Shown here piece by piece: positions 38,676 through 46,900 of a DNA stretch of 64,000 nucleotides; position 1 is the first letter of the stretch; every line of letters starts with the position of its first letter. The translations under genes were made by a program, and so were the position numbers. The notes under the pieces are model-generated. The model searched no databases. It worked only from the letters and a program-made list of their open reading frames with translations, and had not been told where the DNA came from. This DNA comes from Algisphaera agarilytica (GTDB lineage Bacteria > Planctomycetota > Phycisphaerae > Phycisphaerales > Phycisphaeraceae): positions 3,814,212 to 3,878,211 of the forward strand of contig NZ_JACHGY010000001.1 of the NCBI RefSeq assembly GCF_014207595.1. The letters are read 5' to 3'.

Positions 38676-38924
38676 AGGTTCTCGCTATCTGAGGGGACTA
38701 CGGGTAGAGCGTCTGCAATAACCATTGTAGCGCCGGTTACCCGTCGGGGGCCGCAGGTCTTCGTTTGGATTCTAACGTTTCGCTGCGATGCAAGACTGAG
38801 ACAGCAACCACGATGCCAACCGAACGCCTGCGTACGGGCCGATCATCCGGCCTGTAACGGAGCTATCGGCCGAAAATTCGGGTCAGCGTAAAACCAATCG
38901 ATGCCTATCGGGCATAAACCCGGA

Positions 38925-39467
38925 TTATTCCTGCGGAATCGGCAGTTCGGCGACAGGTGAATCCGGTTCGCCGCCGTTTTCAGGCTCTGCAAACGGGGAG
39001 TAACGCTCGAGATACACCACCAGCGCGGCGACGTCTTCGGCGGGCAGGTGGCGGTAGGACGACATCTGCTGCGGATAGCCCACGACGATCTGGTCCTGTG
39101 AACGCAGGATCGAGCGGACGACGTAGGCCCGGTCGCGGTCGATCTTGGTGCCGTCGCGGAGGATGGCCTGGGTGGTGTAGAGGTTGGCCAGGCGGGGGGC
39201 TCCGGTCGGGATGCCCTCGACGACGTGGCATTGCTGGCAGTTGTTCTTGAGAAACAGACGCCGGCCAAGGTCGCCCATGGCATGCAACTCTTCGTCGCTG
39301 CGCGGCTGTTCCAACACCGTCAACACATCCGCCTCGGTCGCGAAGTCCGGCGAGCCGCAGCTCGGCAGCATCGCCACCAAGCCCAGCACCGGCACGAGTG
39401 CGATACCTCCGACCAACGGCCGGAGTCGGCGGCGGCGTGGGGGTTGATGTCGTGGTTCGGTGGACAT
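38925..39467 (-). CDS. Membrane-bound c-type cytochrome
   Basis: This 180-residue protein has an Arg-rich start, a hydrophobic signal or anchor at about 17-35, and a possible lipid attachment Cys37 in LPSCGS (proline at -2 is atypical for a lipobox). One heme c site, CQQCH, lies at 77-81. A distal YPQQMSSYRHL segment offers the axial Met. The domain resembles the cytochrome part of cbb3 subunit II. It lies upstream of clpC on the same strand. Its electron partner is unknown; the cbb3 and Nuo proteins of this window are candidates by inference only. Confidence 0.8.
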   Translation of the reverse strand: MSTEPRHQPPRRRRLRPLVGGIALVPVLGLVAMLPSCGSPDFATEADVLTVLEQPRSDEELHAMGDLGRRLFLKNNCQQCHVVEGIPTGAPRLANLYTTQAILRDGTKIDRDRAYVVRSILRSQDQIVVGYPQQMSSYRHLPAEDVAALVVYLERYSPFAEPENGGEPDSPVAELPIPQE

Positions 39468-39659
39468 GCCCGCAGTGTAGAACCCCCGGCGCATGGATTC
39501 CAAAACACCACCCGACGTTAGCCACGGGGCCTGACCCCGCGTTGCGGCAGACCGCGGCCCACGCCCCCGCCCGCTTTGTCCCCGCTTCTAGGTCCTGCTA
39601 AGTTGTACGGTCACGACTCAACCCACCAACCACCCGCTATCGCATCAGGAGATTCGCAC

Positions 39660-40463
39660 ATGGGACTCATGGACGGCAAAAAAGGCATCATCTTCGGCAT
39701 CGCCAACGAGCGGTCCTACGCCTACTTCATCGCCAAGCAGCTCGTCGAGCAGGGTGCCCAGCTCGGCTTCACCTACCTGCCCATCGGCAAGATGGAACAC
39801 CGCGTCGCCAAGGCCGCCAAGAGCCTGGGCATCGACGACCCCTGGCTGGTCCCCTGCGACGCCAACAGCAACGAATCGCTCGACGCGGTCTTCGCCAAGT
39901 GGCAGCAGGACGAAGCGACGCTCGACTTTGTCGTCCACTCCATCGCCTTCGCCGACAAGGACTACCTCAAGCCCGACATGTTCCACAAGACCCCGCGCGA
40001 GGTGTACCTCGGCGCGATCGACACCTCGGCCTACTCGCTCATCGCGATGTCCGAGCGGGCCATGCCGCTGATGACCAACGGCGGGGCGATCATCAACATG
40101 TCCTACTACGGCGGCGAAAAGGTCACGCCCGGCTACAACGTCATGGGCATCGCCAAGGCCTGCCTCGAACACACCACCCGCTACCTCGCCTACGAGCTCG
40201 GCCACCCCGACCGCAACATCCGCGTGAACTGCATCTCGGCCGGCCCGTTCAAGACCCTCGCGGGCTCGGGCGTCGGCGGCATGGACCAGATGATCGCCTA
40301 CCAGGAACACACCAGCTCTATGAAGCGGGCCAACACCGGTGAAGAAGTCGGCGACACCGCGGTCTACCTGCTCAGCGACCTGTCCACCGGCGTCACCGGT
40401 GAAACGATCCACGTCGACTGCGGCTTCAGCATCGTCGGCGTCCCCGAAGGCCACGGGGCGTAA
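39660..40463 (+). CDS. fabI: Enoyl-[acyl-carrier-protein] reductase [NADH]
   Basis: This 267-residue SDR enzyme catalyses the last step of fatty-acid elongation. The cofactor loop reads IIFGIANERSYAYFIAKQL (10-28, with the FabI-type GIANERS). The catalytic pair is Tyr159 and Lys166 in YNVMGIAK, preceded by INMSYYGG (145-152). AGPFKTLAGSG follows near the substrate loop, and the C-terminus matches FabI (GETIHVDCGFSIVG). A CAGGAG site sits eight bases before the ATG, which fixes the start. A longer frame upstream lacks the site. Confidence 0.96.
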   Translation: MGLMDGKKGIIFGIANERSYAYFIAKQLVEQGAQLGFTYLPIGKMEHRVAKAAKSLGIDDPWLVPCDANSNESLDAVFAKWQQDEATLDFVVHSIAFADKDYLKPDMFHKTPREVYLGAIDTSAYSLIAMSERAMPLMTNGGAIINMSYYGGEKVTPGYNVMGIAKACLEHTTRYLAYELGHPDRNIRVNCISAGPFKTLAGSGVGGMDQMIAYQEHTSSMKRANTGEEVGDTAVYLLSDLSTGVTGETIHVDCGFSIVGVPEGHGA

Positions 40464-40471
40464 GCCGCTCT

Positions 40472-40495
40472 TGGGTTACTTGTTTTGCTAACCCA
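40472..40495 (+). terminator. Hairpin after fabI
   Basis: TGGGTTA and TAACCCA pair around a ten-base loop, starting about nine bases after the fabI stop. No T-run follows. It is a possible weak terminator or mRNA end protector. Confidence 0.45.
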
Positions 40496-40521
40496 TCCGT
40501 AACAATAACCTCAACCCGCCT

Positions 40522-40550
40522 CCTTATCTGGACGATCAAGACAGATAAGG
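40522..40550 (+). promoter_or_regulatory. Inverted repeat covering the ribosome site of the next gene
   Basis: CCTTATCTG and its exact complement CAGATAAGG flank an 11-base spacer. The right arm ends in AAGG of the AAGGAG Shine-Dalgarno site (40547-40552), which lies ten bases before the GTG start of the following membrane protein gene. A hairpin in the mRNA would hide the site, so translation could be thermally or ligand controlled. Alternatively the arms are a dimeric repressor operator. Confidence 0.55.
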
Positions 40551-40562
40551 AGCAGCGTTGTT

Positions 40563-41480
40563 GTGGGTCAAGTACATCGCATCCAGGTGAGACGGTTTGC
40601 GCAAATCGCCGGCGTTTCGGCGTTGGTGGCCGCGTGTTTTGTTGGGCTGGCAGGCGTATTAGCCTGGGCTTACGAACGCAGCGGTGCGGGGATTCCGCTG
40701 GGCGCTCTGACGCGAGATATCGCATCGGTCGCCCGGGTCCATCCGCTGACCGGGGCGATGTCGCAAGCGGGGCTCGCGTTGTGGGCCGCCGCGGCAGCCG
40801 TCTGCGGGTACAGCGCATTGCGTCACTTCCGGGCGGGCAGCCACGGCTGGATCATCCGGTTCCACCTCGTGGCGGGGGCTGTCACCGTGGCGCTGCTGGT
40901 GGATGACGCCTTCATGGTGCACGAACACTACGCCCCCAAGCTGTTGGGCATCAACGAGATCTGGGTCCTGGGGTTGCTGAGCGGGGCGGTGTTTACGTTC
41001 CTGCTCACCTACCGGCGATTCATCCTGGCCAACCGGGCGCTTCCCCTGCTGGTCATGACCTGCATGTTCTTCGGCATCATGCTCACCACCGACATCTACC
41101 AGGGGCGGATGGGCGACGCGAACTTCCGACACCTGCTGGAAGACGGCATGAAGTTCATGGGCATCGCGGGCTGGCTGTCGTGGCTGACTTGCTGCGGCCT
41201 GATCCTGGACCGCGAGATGCCGCAGAGCTCGTTGGCTCGTGACATGGTGGACAACCTGGCCATGGCGGTCACCATCAACGAGCAGCTCCAACAGGCCGTC
41301 GCCGACATCCCAGAGCCCGAGTTATCGGCTGTCGAGGCCGAATCTCGTAGCCAAGCGGGCGTGTCCTCCGATAGACCATTGTTTGATCACCCGGAGATGC
41401 CCCATGTCTACCCCCGGCTCAACCGCAACGCTCTCGAAGAAAGAACGCAAAGCGCTCCGCAAGCAGATGATGGAGCGTAA
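40563..41480 (+). CDS. Hypothetical multi-pass membrane protein
   Basis: This 305-residue protein starts at a GTG next to a good AAGGAG site. Membrane segments are predicted near residues 12-36, 60-82, 96-115, 130-148, 160-178 and 195-215. A charged, mostly soluble tail follows to the end. A conserved-looking HEHYAPKLLGINE loop and a HLLEDGMKF stretch carry His, Asp and Glu residues that could bind a metal or serve catalysis, but I recognise no family. Its start is covered by an inverted repeat. Its end overlaps the next gene by 77 bases, so one of the two starts may be wrong. Confidence 0.65.
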   Translation: MGQVHRIQVRRFAQIAGVSALVAACFVGLAGVLAWAYERSGAGIPLGALTRDIASVARVHPLTGAMSQAGLALWAAAAAVCGYSALRHFRAGSHGWIIRFHLVAGAVTVALLVDDAFMVHEHYAPKLLGINEIWVLGLLSGAVFTFLLTYRRFILANRALPLLVMTCMFFGIMLTTDIYQGRMGDANFRHLLEDGMKFMGIAGWLSWLTCCGLILDREMPQSSLARDMVDNLAMAVTINEQLQQAVADIPEPELSAVEAESRSQAGVSSDRPLFDHPEMPHVYPRLNRNALEERTQSAPQADDGA

Positions 41481-42090
41481 GCAGGAGCTCATGGCCAAGC
41501 ACGGCCGCAGCGACTCCCGCACGGGTTCCTCACGGCCGTTCTCCGATATCAAGCCCAAGCTCCCGGCCGACCCGCCAAAGCCGAAACTCCCGACATGGAC
41601 GCCGCCCGAGCCCAAGCGCTCGCTCACCGCCACGACGCCCAAGCCCGAATCCAAGAAGGGCCCTTCGTCGTATCGCCGCAGCCTTCGGCCGCGCGTCCGC
41701 GACACCGTGTACCAACCCAAGCCGCGTCCGATCCCTGCCGTGGTCGACCTCGACGACGCCGGGCCGGGCCCGCTGACGCGTTTTGCGGCGGCCGTGGAAA
41801 ACACCAGCCGCCGTGCCGTGCGGATGTGGCAGGAACGCCCCTGGAAAGACACCGGCGACCAGACCCGCGGCGAAACCCACCGCACATTGAGCCTCATGAT
41901 CAAGCCGCTGCGCACGCTCGGCCTCGTCGCCGTGGCGGGTGCGATCGTGCTCGGCCGTGAGTCGCGCAGCATGGGTGCCTCAGAGACCGGCAGCTTCGTC
42001 GTGCTGGGCATGGGCCTGGGTTTGGCGATCGGCCTGCTCGCCCTGGCCGAGATCGCCAGCGCGCTGCGCACGATTGTGCGTCGCATCTGA
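41404..42090 (+). CDS. Hypothetical protein with basic N-terminus and two membrane helices
   Basis: This 228-residue protein has a Lys/Arg-rich coil at about 10-35 (KKERKALRKQMMERKQELMA), then a Pro/Lys-rich low-complexity stretch to about 110. The C-terminus holds a pair of hydrophobic helices at about 170-185 and 195-218. It starts at an ATG with a GGAG-like site inside the end of the previous gene. Function unknown. A start at a later in-frame ATG would avoid most of the overlap. Confidence 0.6.
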   Translation: MSTPGSTATLSKKERKALRKQMMERKQELMAKHGRSDSRTGSSRPFSDIKPKLPADPPKPKLPTWTPPEPKRSLTATTPKPESKKGPSSYRRSLRPRVRDTVYQPKPRPIPAVVDLDDAGPGPLTRFAAAVENTSRRAVRMWQERPWKDTGDQTRGETHRTLSLMIKPLRTLGLVAVAGAIVLGRESRSMGASETGSFVVLGMGLGLAIGLLALAEIASALRTIVRRI

Positions 42091-42168
42091 CCCCAGCTTC
42101 CAATCGCTTCGATCCTCCAGGCCCTCGCATAACCTCCGGGTGGTGCGGGGGCTGTTTTTATCCCCGTG

Positions 42169-42240
42169 TTTAGCGGGCGACGCGAAGCGTCCCGCGTATT
42201 CGTGCGCCGACAAACGGGACGCTTCGCTTCGCCCGCTAAA
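42169..42240. repeat. Inverted pair, TTTAGC-led palindromic repeat
   Basis: TTTAGCGGGCGA followed by a variant GC stem pairs with the mirror copy CGGGACGC...GCCCGCTAAA. The element has 72 bases and two near-complementary arms. Its right arm contains the stop codon of queG, so the gene ends inside the repeat. It probably folds into a bidirectional terminator. It belongs with the TTAG-led hairpins near 2700 and 46852. Confidence 0.7.
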
Positions 42241-43477
42241 CGGGTTGAATGCGATCCCACACCTGCCGTGCGGTCGTCGCGACGAGCTCGCTTTCATCGT
42301 CCAGGCAGCCTTGCACCGCATCGCGCAACCCCGCATCGTCGCGCTGGGCCAACACGTTGCCAATCGCGATCAGCGCGTTGCGCCGGATCATGTCGAGCTT
42401 GATGCGTTTGAGGGCCGACCCTTGGAACACACGGGTACGGTCGTCTGCGGCCCACGACAACACCTCAACCAAATCCAGACCGTCGGCAAACCCGCGCGGC
42501 CCCGGGTCGTATCGCTCGTGCACCGGCAGGGGGTTGCGCTGCCCGACCGTGTTGTACGGGCAAACCTCCTGGCAGATGTCACACCCCGCGATCCATTCGC
42601 CGATTCCTTCGAGGAACTCACCGGGCACCGGCTCGCGGTGCTCGATCGTGAGATAGCTCACGCACCGCGACGCATCGATCGAATAGCCCTCGGCCGCGAT
42701 CGCATCCGTCGGGCAGGCGTCGATACACCGCGTGCAATTCGCGCAGTGATCCGTCGCGGGCACCGTCACGCCCATGCCCGGCAACTCGGGATGGCCCAGC
42801 TCTTCGGAACTCGGCAGTTCGAGCGTGGTCACGACCAGGCCCAGCAGCGTGTACGAGCCATGACGGGGGTGGATGAGCATGGTGTTCTTGCCCTGCCACC
42901 CGAGGCCCGCCCGCGCCGCGATCTCGCGTTCCAACGCCGGGGCGGTGTCGACCGCCGTGCGAAACGCCGCTTCGGGGAACCGCTCGGCCAGCGTATCCGC
43001 CAGCTTGTGCAGCCGTTTCTTGAGCACCTTGTGATAGTCGTCGCCCCAGGCGTAGCGTGCGATCTTGCCCCGCGGCAAATCACTCCCCTCCCTTGAGGGA
43101 GGGGCCGGGGGAGGGTGGGGGTGCTGAGCATCCGCATACTCCCCACCGCCCATGCCGTGGTCCGCGTCAGGTTCACTCACCCTCACCCCAGCCCTCTCCC
43201 TGAAGGGAGAGGGGGCCGAACCCTCCGGGGCTTCCGGGGGCTGCGACGCATAAGCATCGCACACCGCCACCACGCTTGCCGCCCCCGGCAACAGCTTCTC
43301 CAGATCGACGCGGATGTCCAGGTGGTTCTCGATCCACCCCATCGTGCCGTGCTTGCCCTGGGCGACCCAGTCGCGAACCGCGTCCGCCTGCTCGCTGGGC
43401 CCGGCCGGGGCGATGCCCGCCAGCGCAAAGCCCAGGTCCCGGGCCGATTCCAGAATGGCCATCGCCGTGTCCCGCAT
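42236..43477 (-). CDS. queG: Epoxyqueuosine reductase with in-frame insert
   Basis: This 413-residue cobalamin-dependent enzyme makes queuosine in tRNA from epoxyqueuosine. The N-terminal domain has GTMGWIENHLDIRVDLEKLLPGA (residues 45-67). GKIARYAWGDDYHKVLKKRL follows at about 137-156. Two 4Fe-4S cluster motifs appear as CANCTRCIDACP and CDICQEVCP. A HEAT-like repeat ends the protein. Between residues about 79 and 136 lies a Pro/Arg/Glu-rich insert with no family counterpart. It is encoded by an inverted pair of palindromic repeats and remains in frame. The enzyme is otherwise complete. The start is the ATG that fits the family. Confidence 0.92.
   Translation of the reverse strand: MRDTAMAILESARDLGFALAGIAPAGPSEQADAVRDWVAQGKHGTMGWIENHLDIRVDLEKLLPGAASVVAVCDAYASQPPEAPEGSAPSPFRERAGVRVSEPDADHGMGGGEYADAQHPHPPPAPPSREGSDLPRGKIARYAWGDDYHKVLKKRLHKLADTLAERFPEAAFRTAVDTAPALEREIAARAGLGWQGKNTMLIHPRHGSYTLLGLVVTTLELPSSEELGHPELPGMGVTVPATDHCANCTRCIDACPTDAIAAEGYSIDASRCVSYLTIEHREPVPGEFLEGIGEWIAGCDICQEVCPYNTVGQRNPLPVHERYDPGPRGFADGLDLVEVLSWAADDRTRVFQGSALKRIKLDMIRRNALIAIGNVLAQRDDAGLRDAVQGCLDDESELVATTARQVWDRIQPV
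43083..43213. repeat. Inverted pair of CCCTCCCTT palindromes inside queG
   Basis: CCCCTCCCT-TG-AGGGAGGGG (43085-43104) is followed by a GGGGGAGGGTG tail. It faces CCCTCTCCC-TGAA-GGGAGAGGG (43192-43213), which is preceded by CACCCTCACCCCAG. The same kind of pair occurs between the PhoX and ccoS genes. The pair and its spacer of about 90 bases lie in frame within queG and keep the gene open. Confidence 0.8.
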
Positions 43478-43576
43478 CGCGTTAAGTTTATCTCTCCAAC
43501 GCAGTTGGCGGGGCTGGGGGTGTCGCCTTACAATCGGCATACGCCCGCATTCCCCCGCGACGGACGATCAGCCACC

Positions 43577-44890
43577 ATGCCCTACGACCTCAAGCCCATC
43601 GACCTCGACGTCGAAACCACGCCCTACCTCGACGACCCGCTCCGCCCCGGCGGACTCGGACGCGACGAAGTACCCGGCGGCGACAACCGCTGGACCCTCA
43701 ACTTCGGGCCCCAGCACCCCGCGACCCACACCACCCTCCGCATGGTCATGGAGCTCGACGGCGAACGCGTCGCCCGCATCACCCCGCACATCGGCTACCT
43801 CCACTCCGGCTTCGAGAAGCTCGGCGAGGCCCTCGACTACAACCAGTACGTCACCATCGTCAGCCGGATGGACTACGTCAGCCCAATCAACAACGACATC
43901 AGCTGGCACCACGCGGTCGAAAAACTCTTCGACATCGACATCACGCCCCGCTGCAAAGCGGTCCGCACGATCATGGCTGAGCTCGGCCGGATCCAGAACC
44001 ACCTGCTGGGCGTCGGCGCCGCGGCCCTCGACCTCGGGGCCTTCACCGGCTTCCTCTACGGCTTCAACGAACGCGAAGCCATCATGGACGTGGTCGACTA
44101 CATCTCCGGCCAACGCTTCCACCCCGACTACACCCGCGTCGGCGGCGCAATGGCCGACCTGCCCGATGAAGAAGTCTTCAAGACGATGGTCAAGTCGATC
44201 ATCCGCGAGAAGCTCCCCCCAGCCATCGACGACCTCGCGGGCATGCTCAACAAGAACCGCATCTTCCGCGACCGCACCGAAGGCATCGGCGTCATCACCA
44301 AGGAAGAAGCGATCAACTGGTCCTGCTCCGGCCCCGTCGCCCGCGCCTCGGGCGTGATGCGCGACGTGCGGAAAGACAACCCCTACCTCTGCTACGCCGA
44401 CAACTGGGACGGCCAGGGCGCCCCCGGCGTGAAGTTCAAGGTCCCCGTCGCCACCACCGGCGACGTGCTGGGCCGGTACCTCATCCGCCTCGAAGAGATC
44501 CGCCAGTCGATGCACATCATCGAGCAGCTCATCGACCACATCCCCGGCGGCCCGATGAACACCTGGGCCGATGGCAAGATGATCAAACCGCCAAAGGCCG
44601 AGGTCTACGGCAGCATCGAAGGCCTCATCGAACACTTCCAGCTCGTGATGACCAACCGCAAGTGGAAGGCCCCGATCAACGAGGTCTACGCCGCCACCGA
44701 AACCGCCAACGGCGAGCACGGCTTCTACATCGTCAGCGACGGCGGCCCGCACCCCTGGCGCGTCAAACACCGCGCCTGCAGCTTCATCCACTTCTCGCTC
44801 ATGGCGAAGATGCTGGAAGGGCACCTGTTGTCGGATGCGGTTGCGGTGCTCGGTAGCCTGAATATCATTGCGGCGGAGTTGGACCGATGA
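43577..44890 (+). CDS. nuoD: NADH-quinone oxidoreductase subunit D
   Basis: This 437-residue subunit is the 49-kDa-type part of complex I that forms the quinone site. The core begins with NFGPQHPATHTTLR near residue 40 and continues IGYLHSGFEKL and MDYVSPINNDI. The HLLGVGAAALDLGA stretch follows the RIQNH motif. The C-terminal SFIHFSLMAKMLEGH and IIAAELDR end is typical. The first 35 residues are a loose, acidic leader. The start is ATG at the family position, and it is divergent from queG. Its stop overlaps the next start as ATGA, so translation is coupled to a small membrane protein. Confidence 0.97.
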   Translation: MPYDLKPIDLDVETTPYLDDPLRPGGLGRDEVPGGDNRWTLNFGPQHPATHTTLRMVMELDGERVARITPHIGYLHSGFEKLGEALDYNQYVTIVSRMDYVSPINNDISWHHAVEKLFDIDITPRCKAVRTIMAELGRIQNHLLGVGAAALDLGAFTGFLYGFNEREAIMDVVDYISGQRFHPDYTRVGGAMADLPDEEVFKTMVKSIIREKLPPAIDDLAGMLNKNRIFRDRTEGIGVITKEEAINWSCSGPVARASGVMRDVRKDNPYLCYADNWDGQGAPGVKFKVPVATTGDVLGRYLIRLEEIRQSMHIIEQLIDHIPGGPMNTWADGKMIKPPKAEVYGSIEGLIEHFQLVMTNRKWKAPINEVYAATETANGEHGFYIVSDGGPHPWRVKHRACSFIHFSLMAKMLEGHLLSDAVAVLGSLNIIAAELDR

Positions 44891-45102
44891 GTGATACAGT
44901 TTTCAAAACTCGGTGGAACTATGTCGTGTTTCCAGCCCTTTTGGCTGTCATGTGGGCGGTAGCGCCATTTCGAGGATTGAGTAAGGAGTATCCGTTCATT
45001 GATCTGGCGATAATGGTGGTGGTCACGTTCTCATTGGCCTGCATCTATATGCTCGAACCTAAATCAAATAAGAAGGCTACCGAAACAGTCACGGAAGAGT
45101 AA
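44887..45102 (+). CDS. 71-residue membrane protein between nuoD and nuoE
   Basis: This small protein has two hydrophobic segments, roughly residues 12-27 and 38-56, and a charged Lys/Glu tail. It starts by ATGA overlap with nuoD, with nuoE four bases further on. That placement strongly supports a real gene. Base composition is lower in GC than the nuo genes around it. It is not a known Nuo subunit by sequence. It may be a lineage-specific accessory or a recent insertion. Confidence 0.7.
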   Translation: MSDTVFKTRWNYVVFPALLAVMWAVAPFRGLSKEYPFIDLAIMVVVTFSLACIYMLEPKSNKKATETVTEE

Positions 45103-45106
45103 GTTT

Positions 45107-45628
45107 ATGGCTTGGATCACCAAACCCTCCGGCACGATGCAGATCGATCGCCGCGACACCCCGTATCTCACCGACGAGATCAAGGACGCGTTCGAGAAGC
45201 GGTACGCCCACCGCTACCCCAACCGTCAGGCGATGGCGCTTCCGATCCTCCACGAGATCCAGCACCACTACAACTGGCTCCCGTACCAGGCCCTCGAAGA
45301 GGCCGCCGAGTTCCTCGGCCTCGAAGCGTCCAAGCTCCTCGACACCGCCACCTTCTACGAAGAGTTTTTCCTCCAACCCCGCGGCAAGCACACCATCTGG
45401 GTCTGCCAATCGGTCAGCTGCGAGGTCATGAACGAGGCTAAAATTACCGAAACCGTCAGCGAAAAGCTCGGCATCCAGCCCGGCGAAACCACCGATGACG
45501 ACAAGTTCACCTTCATGAAAGTCGAATGCATCGGCGCCTGCGGCGGCGCCCCCTGCATGCTCGTGGACGAAACCCTCCACGAAAACCTCACCCCCAACAA
45601 CGTCGGCGACGTCCTCGACAAGCTCTAA
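45107..45628 (+). CDS. nuoE: NADH-quinone oxidoreductase subunit E
   Basis: This 173-residue protein of the NADH-binding arm carries a 2Fe-2S cluster. Its four cysteines are at 100, 105, 141 and 145 in the C-x4-C and C-x3-C spacing of the family (VCQSVSC and CIGACGGAPC). PILHEIQHHYNWLP and the thioredoxin-like fold precede them. Length fits the family. It belongs to a broken-up nuo cluster (D, E, F with three small genes between) and acts with NuoF and NuoG. NuoG is not in the window. Confidence 0.97.
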   Translation: MAWITKPSGTMQIDRRDTPYLTDEIKDAFEKRYAHRYPNRQAMALPILHEIQHHYNWLPYQALEEAAEFLGLEASKLLDTATFYEEFFLQPRGKHTIWVCQSVSCEVMNEAKITETVSEKLGIQPGETTDDDKFTFMKVECIGACGGAPCMLVDETLHENLTPNNVGDVLDKL

Positions 45629-45684
45629 CCCCGAAAGCCCGCGGCTGCGAAGCTGCCGCGCGGCTCAACCCACAACGGCAGCCC

Positions 45685-45879
45685 ATGTCCTGGTTCCAAA
45701 AAGCCTGTCGCAACCTCGGCCTCACCGTCCACAACGTGGTCAAGCCTGTGCAAGACCACCAGAAAACCACCGTCCGCAAAACCGTCGAAGAGAAACAACT
45801 CGACACGACCACCACGCTCCGTCGAACCACGATCGAAGAGATCGAGATCACCCCGCGTAAAGACGACTCGACAAATTGA
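45685..45879 (+). CDS. Small hypothetical protein after nuoE
   Basis: This 64-residue protein has an N-terminal amphipathic stretch and a Thr-rich repetitive middle (EKQLDTTTTLRRTTIEEIEI), with no membrane segment. The ATG has no strong ribosome site. It lies within the nuo block and reads in the same direction. I recognise no family, and it may be a lineage-specific gene. Confidence 0.5.
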   Translation: MSWFQKACRNLGLTVHNVVKPVQDHQKTTVRKTVEEKQLDTTTTLRRTTIEEIEITPRKDDSTN

Positions 45880-45931
45880 TCCACCACCCGCGGCGACTGG
45901 CCGGTCCGCCGCTTACACGGGAGCCCGTGTC

Positions 45932-46822
45932 ATGATGTTCCGCCCCAACCCCGCCGTCCGCTGGTGCCTGCTGTCGCTCGCGCTGTGCCTGCTGTTCGCC
46001 GCCCCCACAGAGCGCCGCGGCTCCGCCGCGCACGCCGCCGAACCACCCGCCACCTCCACAACCCCTGCCGCCACGGAATCCCCCGCCAAGCCGCCCGCCG
46101 TCACCGGCCTGCCCAAAGACCTCAACGACCTCACCCGCGAAGAGCTCATCGCGCTGGTCAAAGACCTCACCCTCCAGAACCAGGTCATGGCCGTGTCCCT
46201 CGCCGAGCAGCGCCAGGCCCTCGAAGACGCCGCCCCCGACCTCCAGGCCCGCATCGACTGGCAGGCCCGCACCATCGAACGCCTCCGCGGTAAGCTCGCC
46301 AAAGCCGAGGCCCAACTCGAGCAGGCCAAGACCGACGCCGCCACCCAGACGCCCACGCCCGGCCAAACCCCCGCCGACCCTAAAAACCCCGACGCCGCGC
46401 CCGAAAGCTCCGCCGCTTGGGAGTACCGCTTCGCCTACGAGTTCGGCCTCATCCGCACCTCCGGCAGCGGCAAGACCATCCTCCGCGACGAAAACGGCAA
46501 ACGCCAACGCCACGAGTTCGACTACTCCGAGTACCGCCGCGACGCCATCTGGGCCAACGTCTTCCTCCGCAACGACTCCGAAACCCCCATGCGCTTCTCC
46601 GGCATCATCGAACTCCAGGGCGACAAACCCTTCGGCAACAAGCAGCCCCGCGAACGCCTAGGCAACAAAGCCTTCCGCACCCCGCTGCTCCAGCCCGGCG
46701 AGGTCTTCCAGCTCAGCGAAGACGAAATCTTCACCGAACGCCCCTGGAAGGTCGACATCATCGAAATCACCGAGGTCAACGCCTACGAAGAACCCGCCGA
46801 GCCTGCCCCCGACGCCGGATAA
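45932..46822 (+). CDS. Secreted coiled-coil hypothetical protein
   Basis: This 296-residue protein has a signal peptide (about 1-35). A Pro/Ala/Thr-rich spacer follows to about 62, then a helical coiled coil (about 65-135) with Leu/Gln/Ala heptads (RIDWQARTIERLRGKLAKAE). A second Pro-rich linker leads to a compact C-terminal domain (about 160-290) with WEYRFAYEFGLIRTSGSGK. I recognise no family. It lies between nuoE and nuoF on the same strand, but its content suggests an envelope role, not a respiratory subunit. Confidence 0.65.
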   Translation: MMFRPNPAVRWCLLSLALCLLFAAPTERRGSAAHAAEPPATSTTPAATESPAKPPAVTGLPKDLNDLTREELIALVKDLTLQNQVMAVSLAEQRQALEDAAPDLQARIDWQARTIERLRGKLAKAEAQLEQAKTDAATQTPTPGQTPADPKNPDAAPESSAAWEYRFAYEFGLIRTSGSGKTILRDENGKRQRHEFDYSEYRRDAIWANVFLRNDSETPMRFSGIIELQGDKPFGNKQPRERLGNKAFRTPLLQPGEVFQLSEDEIFTERPWKVDIIEITEVNAYEEPAEPAPDAG

Positions 46823-46851
46823 AGCTAGAATCAGTCCAACCTTGAAACTCG

Positions 46852-46876
46852 TTTAGCCGGCGATCGCAGATCGCCG
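46852..46876 (+). repeat. TTTAGC-led hairpin before nuoF
   Basis: TTTAGC leads into CGGCGATC-GCA-GATCGCCG, a perfect 8-bp stem with a 3-base loop, about 25 bases before the nuoF start. It matches the pattern of TTAG-led hairpins near 2700 and 42169, but here as a single copy. It could act as a terminator for the upstream gene or influence nuoF translation. Confidence 0.6.
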
Positions 46877-46900
46877 CTCCAACCCCAGCGAACCCCGCCC

